Shown one piece after another: positions 1 through 8,041 of a stretch of 64,000 bases of DNA; position 1 is the stretch's first letter; each line of letters begins with the position of its first letter. The notes beneath the pieces were generated by a model. That model saw nothing but the letters and a program-made list of their open reading frames with translations, did no database searches and was not told the origin of the DNA. Source of the stretch: JBEKYD01 sp052148435 (GTDB lineage: Bacteria > Acidobacteriota > Terriglobia > Bryobacterales > Bryobacteraceae). The stretch spans positions 119,305 through 183,304 of the forward strand of contig JBKQIF010000098.1 in NCBI GenBank assembly GCA_052148435.1, written 5' to 3'. A program made the position numbers and the translations under genes.

Positions 1-605
1 TGGCCGAGTATTACGCCGAAGTGGGCGTGCGCTGCAACTACCTGCATTCGGAAATCAGCACGCTCGATCGCATGCGCATTCTACGCGATCTGCGGCGCGG
101 CGAATTCGACGTGCTGATCGGCATCAACCTCCTGCGCGAAGGCCTCGACCTGCCCGAGGTGGCGCTGGTAGCGATTCTCGATGCCGATAAGGAAGGCTTC
201 CTGCGATCCGCCGGCTCGCTCATCCAGACCATGGGCCGCGCCGCCCGCCACGTGGAAGGCCGCGCCGTGCTCTACGCCGACGTGATGACCGACAGCATGA
301 AAAGAGCCATCGACGAAACCACCCGCCGCCGCCAGGTTCAGAGCGAATACAACCAGCTCAACCACATCGTGCCGCAATCCATCGTCAAGCCCATCGATAT
401 GAGCCTGGTCGCCATAGCCGAAGCCGACTACGTCACCGTGCCGATCGAAAGCGATGAAGAGTTCGATAGCCTGGAGCCGGCCCAGCGGCAAAAGTTCATC
501 GACGAGTTGGAAGAGAGAATGCGGGAGGCGGCCCGGAAGTTCGAGTTCGAGAAGGCGGCGCAGTTAAGGGATCGGGTGAAGGAACTGCGGATGAGTGTGG
601 TGTGA
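1..605 (+). CDS. uvrB: UvrB, excinuclease ABC subunit B (3' end only)
   Basis: This is the C-terminal part, about 200 residues, of the DNA-binding helicase-like subunit of nucleotide excision repair; the start lies left of the window. Reading frame 3 is open from the first bases. The second helicase domain is recognisable by INLLREGLDLPEVALVAILD and by QTMGRAARH (motif VI region). A UVR motif, the UvrC-contacting coiled hairpin, closes the protein (FIDELEERMREAARKFEFEK). All expected C-terminal elements are present, so nothing suggests decay. The gene is followed by a non-coding stretch with a composite palindrome and then by a convergent DsbA-like gene. Confidence 0.96.
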   Translation, partial: AEYYAEVGVRCNYLHSEISTLDRMRILRDLRRGEFDVLIGINLLREGLDLPEVALVAILDADKEGFLRSAGSLIQTMGRAARHVEGRAVLYADVMTDSMKRAIDETTRRRQVQSEYNQLNHIVPQSIVKPIDMSLVAIAEADYVTVPIESDEEFDSLEPAQRQKFIDELEERMREAARKFEFEKAAQLRDRVKELRMSVV

Positions 606-700
606 GCCCGACAGCGCTGCTGCTCAACTGAGGTGTTGAGCGGTGGTTCTCCTGCCGCCACGCTGGCTGCTTTCCGAGAAGCCAGGATAGCGCCCCGTGG

Positions 701-740
701 CGCAGGCATTCCTGCCTGCTGTGTCGAGAGTCGTCTCGAT
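701..740 (+). repeat. Composite palindrome (two hairpins), dispersed family
   Basis: Two perfect hairpins stand side by side: arms gcaggca/tgcctgc around ttcc (702-719) and tcgaga/tctcga around gtcg (724-739). The head before the first arm reads gtggc. The same head, arm arrangement and second hairpin recur twice between trmFO and hemQ. It sits in the 193-base gap between uvrB and a convergent gene, where no other gene is seen. Confidence 0.7.
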
Positions 741-798
741 ACTTCTTCGAGGCCGCGGCACAGCGTAGGAGGCGCACGAAAAGGACCGGCGACATGAG

Positions 799-1653
799 TC
801 ACCGGCCGCGCTTCATCTCGTCCTCGACAATCGGCGCGATGGCGTTTACCTCGAACACACCATTGAATTTCTTGCCGTCGATGAAGAACGTGGGCGTTCC
901 TTCCACGCCGGCGACTTCGCCTTCCTGCTCCTCGGCGTGCACGCGCGCGGCGTACTTATGGCTATCCAACTCGGCGTGAAAACGTCTCATGTCGAGGCCG
1001 GTTTCGGTTGCCCAGGCCAGAATTCGCGCGTAGTTGATCTGGCGGAAATTGGCGTACATTCTGTCGTGCAGAGGCCAGAATTTGCCCTGCGCGTGCGCGG
1101 CCAGCGACGCTTCAGCGGCCAGCGCGGCCTGCGAATGATCCTCCAGCGGGAACTGCTTGAAAACCAGCTTCACGTCTTTCGGGAATTTCTGCACCAACTG
1201 CGCCGCCTCAAGCTCCGCTTTGGCGCAATAGGGGCACTGAAAATCGGAGAACTCCACGATGGTGACCTTGGCGTTGGCCGGTCCTTTATATGGCGCGCCG
1301 TCGATGGCGAGCTTCACTGCGGGTTCCAGAACCGGAGGCGGCTTCTTGGCGTATTTGTCGAGCTCGGTACGAATCGCCGCTTCCGATTTTCCGGAGGCGG
1401 CGGCGCGAACCGCGAAGGAGGCTAAACGGCGGCTGACGCCGCATGCCGGATCCTGCACCCGGCACTCAGCGACCCTCATCCGGCAACCGCAGGCGCACGG
1501 CTCCGAGCGAAGTACCGCCAGCACCGCGTCGCGCTGAGACTTCGAGAGCCCCGAAAAATCGACTCCCGGCAGCGCGTCGATCTTCTTCCAGTCGGACCCC
1601 TGAGCCAGGCACATCAGAGCCACGGCGAGAAACAAAATGCTTCGGCGAATCAT
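799..1653 (-). CDS. Exported DsbA-like thiol oxidoreductase with Cys-rich N-terminal domain
   Basis: A 284-residue protein with an N-terminal signal peptide (MIRRSILFLAVALMCLAQG). Residues ~50-75 form a cysteine-rich patch (CACGC, then two more Cys) followed by a short helical stretch. Residues ~115-280 are a thioredoxin-fold DsbA-type domain with active site CPYC (VEFSDFQCPYCAK) and the cis-proline loop GTPTFFIDG. The likely role is disulfide formation or isomerisation in the periplasm. The Cys-rich part resembles small metal- or haem-handling cysteine motifs, but I cannot assign it. It is transcribed away from hom; a second DsbA-like gene lies at 3760. Confidence 0.88.
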   Translation of the reverse strand: MIRRSILFLAVALMCLAQGSDWKKIDALPGVDFSGLSKSQRDAVLAVLRSEPCACGCRMRVAECRVQDPACGVSRRLASFAVRAAASGKSEAAIRTELDKYAKKPPPVLEPAVKLAIDGAPYKGPANAKVTIVEFSDFQCPYCAKAELEAAQLVQKFPKDVKLVFKQFPLEDHSQAALAAEASLAAHAQGKFWPLHDRMYANFRQINYARILAWATETGLDMRRFHAELDSHKYAARVHAEEQEGEVAGVEGTPTFFIDGKKFNGVFEVNAIAPIVEDEMKRGR

Positions 1654-1784
1654 GCAACTTTATTGTCTCTTACCTTGGCGGAGGAGTGCTCCCGGGGCGA
1701 AAAGACCGCTCCTTGCGGGCGCGGCTCGGTACGCGCGCCACGGCTCCGGAGCTTCCTGACGGCCCGCTGTTATCATCTAGAGAT

Positions 1785-3089
1785 ATGCAGGAAGTTCGAA
1801 TCGGCATCGTGGGCCTGGGCAACGTCGGCTCGGGAACGCTGGCCATTCTTGCCGAAAACGGGGACCAGATCGCGGATAAGCTCGGCTTTCGGCTTCGTGT
1901 CACCGCCGTGTGCAGCCGCTCCGTCGATGCAAAAAAACTGCCCGCCGGCTGCGGCGCGGTGCTGAAAACCGCCGACTGGCGGGAAGTGGTGAGGCATCCG
2001 GAGGTCGACATCGTCGCCGAGTTGGTGGGCGGCACCGGCGTGGCGGCCGAAATCATCGACGCCGCCATCGCCAACCGCAAGTCCGTGGTCACGGCCAACA
2101 AGGAATTGATGGCCTCCTGCGGGCCGGAAATCTGGGACCGCGCCATCAAGGCCGGCATCAACCTCGCCATGGAGGCCAGCGTCTGCGGCGGTATTCCGAT
2201 TCACACCGTGCTGCGTGAAGGCATCTCCGGCGACCGCGTCACCACCTTCTACGGCATTCTCAACGGCACCTGCAACTACATCCTGACCGAAATGGAAAAG
2301 CGCGACGCGCCGCTCGATGAAGTGCTGCGCGAAGCGCAAGCCAAGGGCTACGCCGAAGCCGATCCCAGCGCCGACATCGACGGCTACGACGCCCGTTCCA
2401 AACTGGTCCTGCTTTCGGCCCTGGCGTTCGGCGAAAAGATCACGCCCTCGGACGTGTTCATGGAAGGCATCCGGCGGATTTCGCCCATCGATTTCCGCTA
2501 CGCCCGCCAGTTGGGCCACACCATCCGCCTCATCTGCGGCGCGCGCCAAACGCCGGAGGGGCTGTTCCTTTTCGTCCGCCCCGCGCTCATCCCCAGCGAC
2601 ACCATTCTGGCCAGCGTTCAGGGCGCCTACAACGCGGTTTGGGTGCGGGGTAAGTACGGCGCCGACACCTTCTACTACGGCCGCGGCGCCGGCTCGTTGC
2701 CCACCGGCGTGGCCGTGGTGAGCGACCTGATGCGGGTGGCGCGCGAGATCCGCAACGGGAGCCCCGAACGCGTGTCTCCATTCGCCCACCAGCAATTGGC
2801 CGAGAACAAGCCGGTGTCCATTACCTTGCAGAAGCGCGCCTACTACCTTCGCTTCCGCGTCGAGGACCGGCCCGGAATCATCGCCCGGCTGGCCGGCATC
2901 CTCAGCAGCAAAAATATCAGCCTGGAAGCGGTGCTGCAGGAACCTTGCGACACCAAGCACGATCTGCCCTTCGTCATCACCGTGGAGCCGACCTCGGAAC
3001 AATCCGTCCGCGAGGCGGTCGAGGAGATGGCGCGGCTCGACTTTCTCAAGGAGGCGCCACTGGCGCTGCCCATGGAGACGGCACTATGA
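1785..3089 (+). CDS. hom: Homoserine dehydrogenase
   Basis: A 434-residue enzyme reducing aspartate semialdehyde to homoserine, for threonine and methionine synthesis. The N-terminal Rossmann motif is GIVGLGNVGSGT; the central segment holds TANKELMA and GILNGTCNYILTEME, typical of the family, and GYAEADPSADIDGYDA. An ACT domain follows at ~350-430 (YYLRFRVEDRPGIIARLAGI), usually the threonine feedback site. The open frame extends upstream to 1443, but that part overlaps the divergent DsbA-like gene and has no family similarity, so the ATG at 1785 is chosen. The stop overlaps the next start (ATGA), so the two genes are probably co-translated. Confidence 0.96.
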   Translation: MQEVRIGIVGLGNVGSGTLAILAENGDQIADKLGFRLRVTAVCSRSVDAKKLPAGCGAVLKTADWREVVRHPEVDIVAELVGGTGVAAEIIDAAIANRKSVVTANKELMASCGPEIWDRAIKAGINLAMEASVCGGIPIHTVLREGISGDRVTTFYGILNGTCNYILTEMEKRDAPLDEVLREAQAKGYAEADPSADIDGYDARSKLVLLSALAFGEKITPSDVFMEGIRRISPIDFRYARQLGHTIRLICGARQTPEGLFLFVRPALIPSDTILASVQGAYNAVWVRGKYGADTFYYGRGAGSLPTGVAVVSDLMRVAREIRNGSPERVSPFAHQQLAENKPVSITLQKRAYYLRFRVEDRPGIIARLAGILSSKNISLEAVLQEPCDTKHDLPFVITVEPTSEQSVREAVEEMARLDFLKEAPLALPMETAL

Positions 3090-3757
3090 AAATGCGCGCT
3101 TTTCCCGCCGCCCTTTTGTCGATCGGTTTGCTGCAGGCCCAGGTCGCTCAGCAGGCCAATTCCAACTATCAGACTGAACAGGGCCGCAAGAATATGGCCG
3201 CCGGCCTGGGCGATCCTCAACGCGACGAGACGCAGAGGCCCGGCGTCCTGGTCCGCGATATGGGCCTCCAGCCGGGCATGACCGTGGCGGATGTCGGAAC
3301 CGGCGTCGGCTACATGCTGCCGTTCTTGAGCAAGCGCGTCGGGCCAGACGGAAAAGTCGTCGCCGAGGATATCTTCGACGACTTCCTGGCCGCGGCTAAA
3401 CAAAAGGCCTCCGCCGCCAACCTCGCAAACGTGAGCTTTATCAAGGGCACGGAAACCGATCCCAACCTGCCCGAAGGCCAGGTGGATATGGTGCTGGCGC
3501 TCGACGTCTATCACCATTTCAATTACCCGGAGAAGATGCTGGCAGCCATTCACAAATCGCTGCGCGACAGCGGCAAGCTGGTGGTGGTGGAGTATTACAA
3601 AAGGCCGACAGCCATGGAGGGAGGCCGGGCCATGACCCACATACGTCTCGACATGCCTGACGCCATTAAGGAGATCGAGGCCAATCACTTTCACCTCGTC
3701 GAGGAGAAAGAGTTGAGCCGCGACGTGCAGTACATGCTGATTTTGGAGAAAAACTGA
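3086..3757 (+). CDS. Predicted exported class I SAM-dependent methyltransferase
   Basis: A 223-residue protein. The first ~20 residues look like a signal peptide (MKMRAFPAALLSIGLLQAQ), followed by a methyltransferase fold: motif I VADVGTGVGYMLPFL near residue 68, an acidic residue at the end of strand 2 (VVAEDIF), and DMVLALDVYHHF as motif IV. The substrate is unknown. The start is the ATG overlapping the hom stop; an upstream in-frame stretch lies inside hom. It sits between hom and a DsbA-like gene with 2-4 base junctions, suggesting one transcript. A SAM-dependent enzyme in the periplasm is unexpected because SAM is cytosolic; the leader could instead be an uncleaved anchor. Confidence 0.8.
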   Translation: MKMRAFPAALLSIGLLQAQVAQQANSNYQTEQGRKNMAAGLGDPQRDETQRPGVLVRDMGLQPGMTVADVGTGVGYMLPFLSKRVGPDGKVVAEDIFDDFLAAAKQKASAANLANVSFIKGTETDPNLPEGQVDMVLALDVYHHFNYPEKMLAAIHKSLRDSGKLVVVEYYKRPTAMEGGRAMTHIRLDMPDAIKEIEANHFHLVEEKELSRDVQYMLILEKN

Positions 3758-3759
3758 AT

Positions 3760-4500
3760 ATGCGCAGAATGGTTTATGGTGCCCTGGCGCTGGCTCTGCC
3801 GTTGGCCCTGGCGGGCCAAGTTCAGCCTGTCCCGGAGCCCGGCATCACCCGCCAGCAGGCGGATGAGATTCTCACCGAGCTGCGGCAGATCCGCCAGTTG
3901 CTGGAGCGGCAGGCTCAGGCCCAGGCCAAGGCGCCGGCCGAGGCGGCCCACGCCAAAATCAATCTGGAAGGCGCCGAAATGCTCGGCTCCAAAACCGCCC
4001 CGCTGACCATCGTCGAGTTCACCGATTACCAGTGCCCGTTCTGCCAGCGCTTCCACGTCAGTGTATTCGGCGATCTCAAAAAGGAATACATCGATACCGG
4101 CAAGGTGCGCTTCTATAGCCGCGACCTGCCGCTCGATTCCATCCATCCCAACGCCCGCCGCGCGGCCGAGGCGGCCCGTTGCGCCGCCGACCAGCACCAG
4201 TTCTGGACCTTCCGCGACGCCATGGGCGCGCATCCCGATAAGCTCGACCTCGAGAGCCTGCTGGCCGACGCCAAGGGTCTGAAAATGGATGTGCCGCAGT
4301 TCCGCACCTGCGTGGAAAGCCACAAGTATAAGGAAGCCATCGACGGCGACCTGCTCGAGGCCATGCGCATCGGAGCCGACGGCACGCCCGCCTTCGTGAT
4401 CGGCAAGAGCACGCCCGAAGGCGTGGACGGCGAGTTGATGGTGGGCGCGCAGCCGCTCATCGAATTCGAACGGCGATTGAAGGCGTTGGAGACGAAGTAG
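3760..4500 (+). CDS. Exported DsbA-like thiol oxidoreductase
   Basis: A 246-residue protein with a signal peptide (MRRMVYGALALALPLALAG). A short helical, Gln/Ala-rich linker (~30-65) precedes a DsbA-type thioredoxin domain with active site CPFC (FTDYQCPFCQRF), the helical insert, and the cis-proline loop GTPAFVIG. It probably oxidises or reduces thiols in the periplasm. It starts two bases after the methyltransferase stop, so hom, the methyltransferase and this gene look like one transcript. It lacks the Cys-rich N-terminal domain of the 799-1653 paralogue. Confidence 0.88.
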   Translation: MRRMVYGALALALPLALAGQVQPVPEPGITRQQADEILTELRQIRQLLERQAQAQAKAPAEAAHAKINLEGAEMLGSKTAPLTIVEFTDYQCPFCQRFHVSVFGDLKKEYIDTGKVRFYSRDLPLDSIHPNARRAAEAARCAADQHQFWTFRDAMGAHPDKLDLESLLADAKGLKMDVPQFRTCVESHKYKEAIDGDLLEAMRIGADGTPAFVIGKSTPEGVDGELMVGAQPLIEFERRLKALETK

Positions 4501-4507
4501 CGGCCTC

Positions 4508-4582
4508 CACAGACTGATGAAGTCTGTGCCGCCTTCGATCGGTAACCCGCCGGCAGAATGGTGGCACAGGCTTTAGCCTGTG
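4508..4582. repeat. Pair of palindromes after the dsbA-like gene
   Basis: Two perfect hairpins: cacagact/agtctgtg around gatga (4508-4528) and cacaggct/agcctgtg around tt (4565-4582). The second is identical to one at 14548-14565, and the first has a near-copy at 14513-14530, in the same order. They may terminate transcription between the convergent genes at 4500 and 4596, but no T-run follows. Confidence 0.7.
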
Positions 4583-4595
4583 AGAATGTTGAAAC

Positions 4596-5105
4596 TTATC
4601 GCGCCGCCAGATCTTCGGCGAAGATGCGGCGTGCGCTGGTGTAATCCTCCGGCAGCATAGGGCCCAGTTTGGCCGATTGCGCGGCTTCGCCGAACTCCTC
4701 GGCAAAAATGCCTTCCATCGTGCGGAACGCCAGCAGGCACGCTTCCACCACTTCGCTGCCGTAGCTTTCGGCGCCGTCTATCAGACGGTTGGCGCGCTCC
4801 AGGACGTTGCTGGCCGAGGCCACGCGCGCCTTGGCCTGGCTGACGATCTCCGGCCGGCGCATCAGCGAAAGGTGCCCGCCGAAAGTCTCCACCAGCCGAA
4901 GCCAGCGGTCGAGCACGATCTGCGCCCCGTAGCGGTGCGCGTCGAGCGCCATTTCGAAGGCGAAGGCAGCCCCTTTGGAGCGGCCCTCCAGGCGGCGCAG
5001 CGCCGCCGCGGCTGCATTCAATTCGCCTTCGAGCGAATCCGTAAACGCGGCTACGCAACCGAAGAACTGCGACTCGCCGATGCTGGGATAGTGGATGATG
5101 CGCAC
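4596..5105 (-). CDS. Hypothetical protein, 169 aa
   Basis: Not recognised. A soluble, largely helical, Ala/Glu-rich protein without signal peptide or membrane segment. It begins MRIIHYPSIGESQFFGCVAA and contains repeated heptad-like stretches (ANRLIDGAESYGSEVVEACL), so a helical bundle is likely. It is the last of three minus-strand genes (5618 down to 4596) with short spacers of 25 and 5 bases, suggesting one operon with the two small proteins upstream. Codon use matches the neighbours, supporting a real gene. Confidence 0.7.
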   Translation of the reverse strand: MRIIHYPSIGESQFFGCVAAFTDSLEGELNAAAAALRRLEGRSKGAAFAFEMALDAHRYGAQIVLDRWLRLVETFGGHLSLMRRPEIVSQAKARVASASNVLERANRLIDGAESYGSEVVEACLLAFRTMEGIFAEEFGEAAQSAKLGPMLPEDYTSARRIFAEDLAAR

Positions 5106-5110
5106 GGTTC

Positions 5111-5389
5111 TCAGGCGACGTGGTCGCCCAGCGCCCGTTCGATTTCCTGAGGGTCGATGCGCTCCCCGCTATTCAAGCGATCCACGATTCCACCGATGAT
5201 TTCCTTGGCTTCTTCCTTGCGGTAATTGCGAATAAAACCGTCGTAAACGTGCTCGCCCGCCAGGGCGTGGTTGATTTCCGATTCCTTGTTGTGATCTTCG
5301 AGTTCGGTGAAGTAGACCACCCGGTATCGACCCGTATATTCGGTCTCCCGGTAGATCTCGAACATCACCTTGTCGGCTTCAAACAGCAT
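5111..5389 (-). CDS. Hypothetical small protein, 92 aa
   Basis: Not recognised. The frame is open upstream to 5596, but that part is an Arg/Trp-rich shadow of the overlapping membrane-protein gene, so the ATG at 5389 is chosen. The product is acidic, starting MLFEADKVMFEIYRETEYTG, with a predicted strand-rich first half (YRVVYFTELEDHNKE) and a helical C-terminus. It has no signal peptide or membrane segment. It lies between the DUF350-like gene and the 169-residue hypothetical in a probable operon. Confidence 0.65.
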   Translation of the reverse strand: MLFEADKVMFEIYRETEYTGRYRVVYFTELEDHNKESEINHALAGEHVYDGFIRNYRKEEAKEIIGGIVDRLNSGERIDPQEIERALGDHVA

Positions 5390-5414
5390 AGAATCGAGGG
5401 TAGCACAGGCGGCT

Positions 5415-5618
5415 TTAATGCAGTGTCGCGGCGATGATCCAACCCAGCGCCAGCGCCACCCCGGCCGCCAGAATCGCCGCCGCCACGTTGCGCTCTTCCA
5501 CGATCTGCTTCCAGAGGTCGAGCGGAGCCAGGCGCACCGCCAGCGCGAACGCCGCCAGGAACGCCAAAACTCCCGCGGCGGTGTAGAGCAGCCCATTGAG
5601 GAACGGGAATTCGGTCAT
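5415..5618 (-). CDS. Small membrane protein, DUF350-like
   Basis: A 67-residue protein with two hydrophobic helices (LLYTAAGVLAFLAAFALAV and NVAAAILAAGVALALGWIIA) joined by a charged loop containing EERNVAAAI. The EExN-A-A-I arrangement before a Gly/Ala-rich second helix is what I know from DUF350 (YjfL/UPF0719) inner-membrane proteins, which usually carry about two such units; this one is short, so it may assemble as an oligomer. Function is unknown. It is first in the minus-strand run of three small genes and is divergent from the tRNA. Confidence 0.65.
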   Translation of the reverse strand: MTEFPFLNGLLYTAAGVLAFLAAFALAVRLAPLDLWKQIVEERNVAAAILAAGVALALGWIIAATLH

Positions 5619-5692
5619 CGGGTTTCCATCTCTTACTCTACCGGAAGGCGACGCCGCCCCGCGCCGCCGATGTATTAAAATGAAAACGGTGA

Positions 5693-5767
5693 GCGGGGTT
5701 GGCCTAGCGGCTGGGCGTCAGCCTTCCAAGCTGATTTAGACGGGTTCGAGTCCCGTACCCCGCTCCA
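5693..5767 (+). tRNA. tRNA-Gly (UCC)
   Basis: The 75-nt cloverleaf folds cleanly: acceptor stem gcggggt/accccgc, anticodon stem tcagc/gctga around the loop cttccaa (anticodon UCC), T-arm acggg-ttcgagt-cccgt, discriminator T and an encoded CCA at 5765-5767. Anticodon UCC reads GGA and GGG. It stands alone between a DUF350-like gene and the convergent MATE gene, whose stop lies ten bases away. Confidence 0.97.
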
Positions 5768-5777
5768 TAATCCGGCT

Positions 5778-7121
5778 TTATCGATGTGATCCCGCCCGGC
5801 TCGCCCGCCGGCGCCAGGCCGGGACCAGTATCAGGCCGATCAGAATCAGCGCGGCGCTCAGACCTACCCAAATTCCCGCCGCTCCCCAGCCCATCGGGAA
5901 GCATAGAATATAGGCCACTGGCAGACCGACCACCCAGTAACCCGCCAGGTGCGCCAGCATCGCCGTGTGCGTATCGCCCAGGCCGCGCAGCGCTCCGGTG
6001 GCCGTAACCTGCAGCCCGTCGAAGAGCTCGAAGAATGCGGCGATGCGTAGCAGCATGGCGCCGGTCGAGAGCACCGCGCGATCCCCGCTATACAGGCGGA
6101 CGATGGAGGCAGGCGCCGTCCACAGCGCTACGCCGCAGACGGCCATGAAAGCGCCGCTCAGCAGGATCGCCGTCCAGCCGCGCGCCGCCGCCCCCTCGTA
6201 ATCCTGCGCGCCGATGGCCTGGCCTACCCGCACGGCCGCCGCCGAACTCACCCCCAGCGGCACCATGTAGGTCGTCGAAACCACGTTGATGGCCAGGCTG
6301 TGCGCCGCCAGCGAGGCTTCGTCCAGCCGCGCCGCCAGCACCGTCACTAGGCCGAACACCGCGCCTTCAAACAGAATCTGCAAGGCCGCCGGCAGCCCCA
6401 GCGTTACCAACCGCCGGACCAGCGTCCACTGCGGCCGCCAGGGGAAACGGGCCGCCCCGCGCTCGTGCCACCAGACAGTCGCCAGCAGCACGGCTGCCAT
6501 GTATCCGCGCGCAATCGAAGTCGACCACCCGGAGCCTTCCAGCCCCATCGCCGGCGCCCCCCAATGCCCGAACATCAACGCCCAGTTGCCGCCCAGATTC
6601 ACCAGGTTGGCGCTCACCAGCGCGAACGTCACCGGTTTCACCACGTTGACCGCCTGCAGGTAGCGGCGAAACGCCGCATAGAACAGCAGCGGCGGCAGCC
6701 CCCACACCAGCGCCTTCAAATACGGCCCGCACAGCTCCAGCACGCGCGGCTGCACGTGGGCCGTTCTCAATAGGGGAATCAGGCCCAGAATCGCCAGCGC
6801 CACCAGCGGCGTCAACACGATCCCGAGCCAGCAGCCATTGGCCAGCGCGCGGCGCGCATCTTCCGGTTTGCCCGCGCCAAATGCCTGCGCCGCTAGCGTA
6901 TCCATGCCCAGAAGCAAGCCAGTGCCGCAAATGGCGATGGGGTAGAACAGCATTGTTCCCAGGCTGCCAGCGCCCATCGCGGCGGCGCCCAGGCGGCCGG
7001 CCATGACGATGTCCACCACCCCCATGGCCATCCATCCCAGCTCGGCCAGCGCCAGCGGCACGCCCATCCGCAGGGTGGGCGGAATTTCGCGCCGCAACTC
7101 GCGCCACCCGGTCGTGATCAT
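5778..7121 (-). CDS. MATE family multidrug/Na+ efflux transporter
   Basis: A 447-residue membrane protein with about 12 hydrophobic segments arranged as two six-helix halves, the usual size for NorM-type MATE exporters. Family-like segments include MAGRLGAAAMGAGSLGTML in helix 2 and, in the second half, SLAAHSLAINVVSTTYMVPL. It probably exports cationic compounds in exchange for Na+ or H+. The start overlaps the stop of the upstream recombinase gene (ATGA at 7118-7121), so it is likely translated from the same mRNA as trmFO and xer. The C-terminus ends in a short Arg-rich tail. Confidence 0.93.
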   Translation of the reverse strand: MITTGWRELRREIPPTLRMGVPLALAELGWMAMGVVDIVMAGRLGAAAMGAGSLGTMLFYPIAICGTGLLLGMDTLAAQAFGAGKPEDARRALANGCWLGIVLTPLVALAILGLIPLLRTAHVQPRVLELCGPYLKALVWGLPPLLFYAAFRRYLQAVNVVKPVTFALVSANLVNLGGNWALMFGHWGAPAMGLEGSGWSTSIARGYMAAVLLATVWWHERGAARFPWRPQWTLVRRLVTLGLPAALQILFEGAVFGLVTVLAARLDEASLAAHSLAINVVSTTYMVPLGVSSAAAVRVGQAIGAQDYEGAAARGWTAILLSGAFMAVCGVALWTAPASIVRLYSGDRAVLSTGAMLLRIAAFFELFDGLQVTATGALRGLGDTHTAMLAHLAGYWVVGLPVAYILCFPMGWGAAGIWVGLSAALILIGLILVPAWRRRASRAGSHR

Positions 7122-8041
7122 AGTCTGGTCGAGTCGCGCTTCGCTCGCGATTTCGGGTGCGCGCGGTCGTACACCGCCATCAGATCCGTCAGCGCCACTT
7201 GCGTATATTTCTGCGTGGTGGAAAGCCGCGCGTGCCCCAGCAATTCCTGAATCGCGCGCAGGTCCGCGCCATCCGCCAAAAGGTGAGTGGCGTAAGCGTG
7301 CCGGAAGGTGTGTGGATGCAGCGACGAGTCCTGTCCAAGCTGCGTGGCGTAGAACTTCACGATGCCATGGATGCCCCGCGTGGTCAGGCGCACGCCGCGG
7401 TGGTTCAAGAATACCGCGGCGTCGTCGCGCACCACCGGCCGTTCGCCCAGATACCGCTCCACCGCTTCGGCCGCCTGGCGCGGCATCGGCACCTGGCGTT
7501 CCTTGCGGCCCTTGCCGCGAACGCGCATCCAGCGTTCCGACCGGTCGATGTCCACCAGGTTCAACTCCGCCAGCTCGCTTACCCGAACGCCGCAGCCGTA
7601 CAGCACCTCGAAAATGGCGCGGTCGCGCGCTGGAAAGGGCCGCTCCAGCTTATCGGCCGCCACCGCGTTCAGCAGCTCGTTGGTCTTTTCCGCGGTCGGC
7701 ACCTCGGGCAGCTTTTGCGGCGCTTTGGGCGTGCGCAGCAGGCGCGCCAAATTGGCGGTGACCACCCCTTCGCGATGCAAAAAGCGAAACAGCCCCCGCA
7801 CCGCGGCCAGCTTACGCCGAATGCTGACCGCGCTCAAATGTCGCCGATACAGCCACAGCATCCACTCGCGCAGCGTCAGCAGATCGACGGCTGCCGGCGC
7901 CGGCGGCGCCATATCCGGGGGCGACAGGAACTCCACGAACTGCCGCAGATCGCCCGCATAGGCCCTCAACGAGTGCGGCGACGAGCCCTCTCGCACCAGC
8001 TCGTCCAGGTAACGGCCGATCGCCTGCTCCAGTTCACACAT
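7118..8041 (-). CDS. Tyrosine recombinase of the XerC/XerD family
   Basis: A 307-residue site-specific recombinase, probably resolving chromosome dimers at dif. The N-terminal SAM-like core-binding domain covers residues ~1-95 (SPHSLRAYAGDLRQFVEFL). The catalytic domain has Arg in GCGVRVSELAEL, HxxR in HPHTFRHAYATHLL, and the late His and Tyr in LLGHARLSTTQKYTQV. A GTG at 8074 would add 11 residues inside trmFO; the ATG at 8041, overlapping the trmFO stop by eight bases, fits the family start better. XerC and XerD cannot be told apart by eye. The position next to trmFO is common for Xer genes in several phyla. Confidence 0.92.
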   Translation of the reverse strand: MCELEQAIGRYLDELVREGSSPHSLRAYAGDLRQFVEFLSPPDMAPPAPAAVDLLTLREWMLWLYRRHLSAVSIRRKLAAVRGLFRFLHREGVVTANLARLLRTPKAPQKLPEVPTAEKTNELLNAVAADKLERPFPARDRAIFEVLYGCGVRVSELAELNLVDIDRSERWMRVRGKGRKERQVPMPRQAAEAVERYLGERPVVRDDAAVFLNHRGVRLTTRGIHGIVKFYATQLGQDSSLHPHTFRHAYATHLLADGADLRAIQELLGHARLSTTQKYTQVALTDLMAVYDRAHPKSRAKRDSTRL

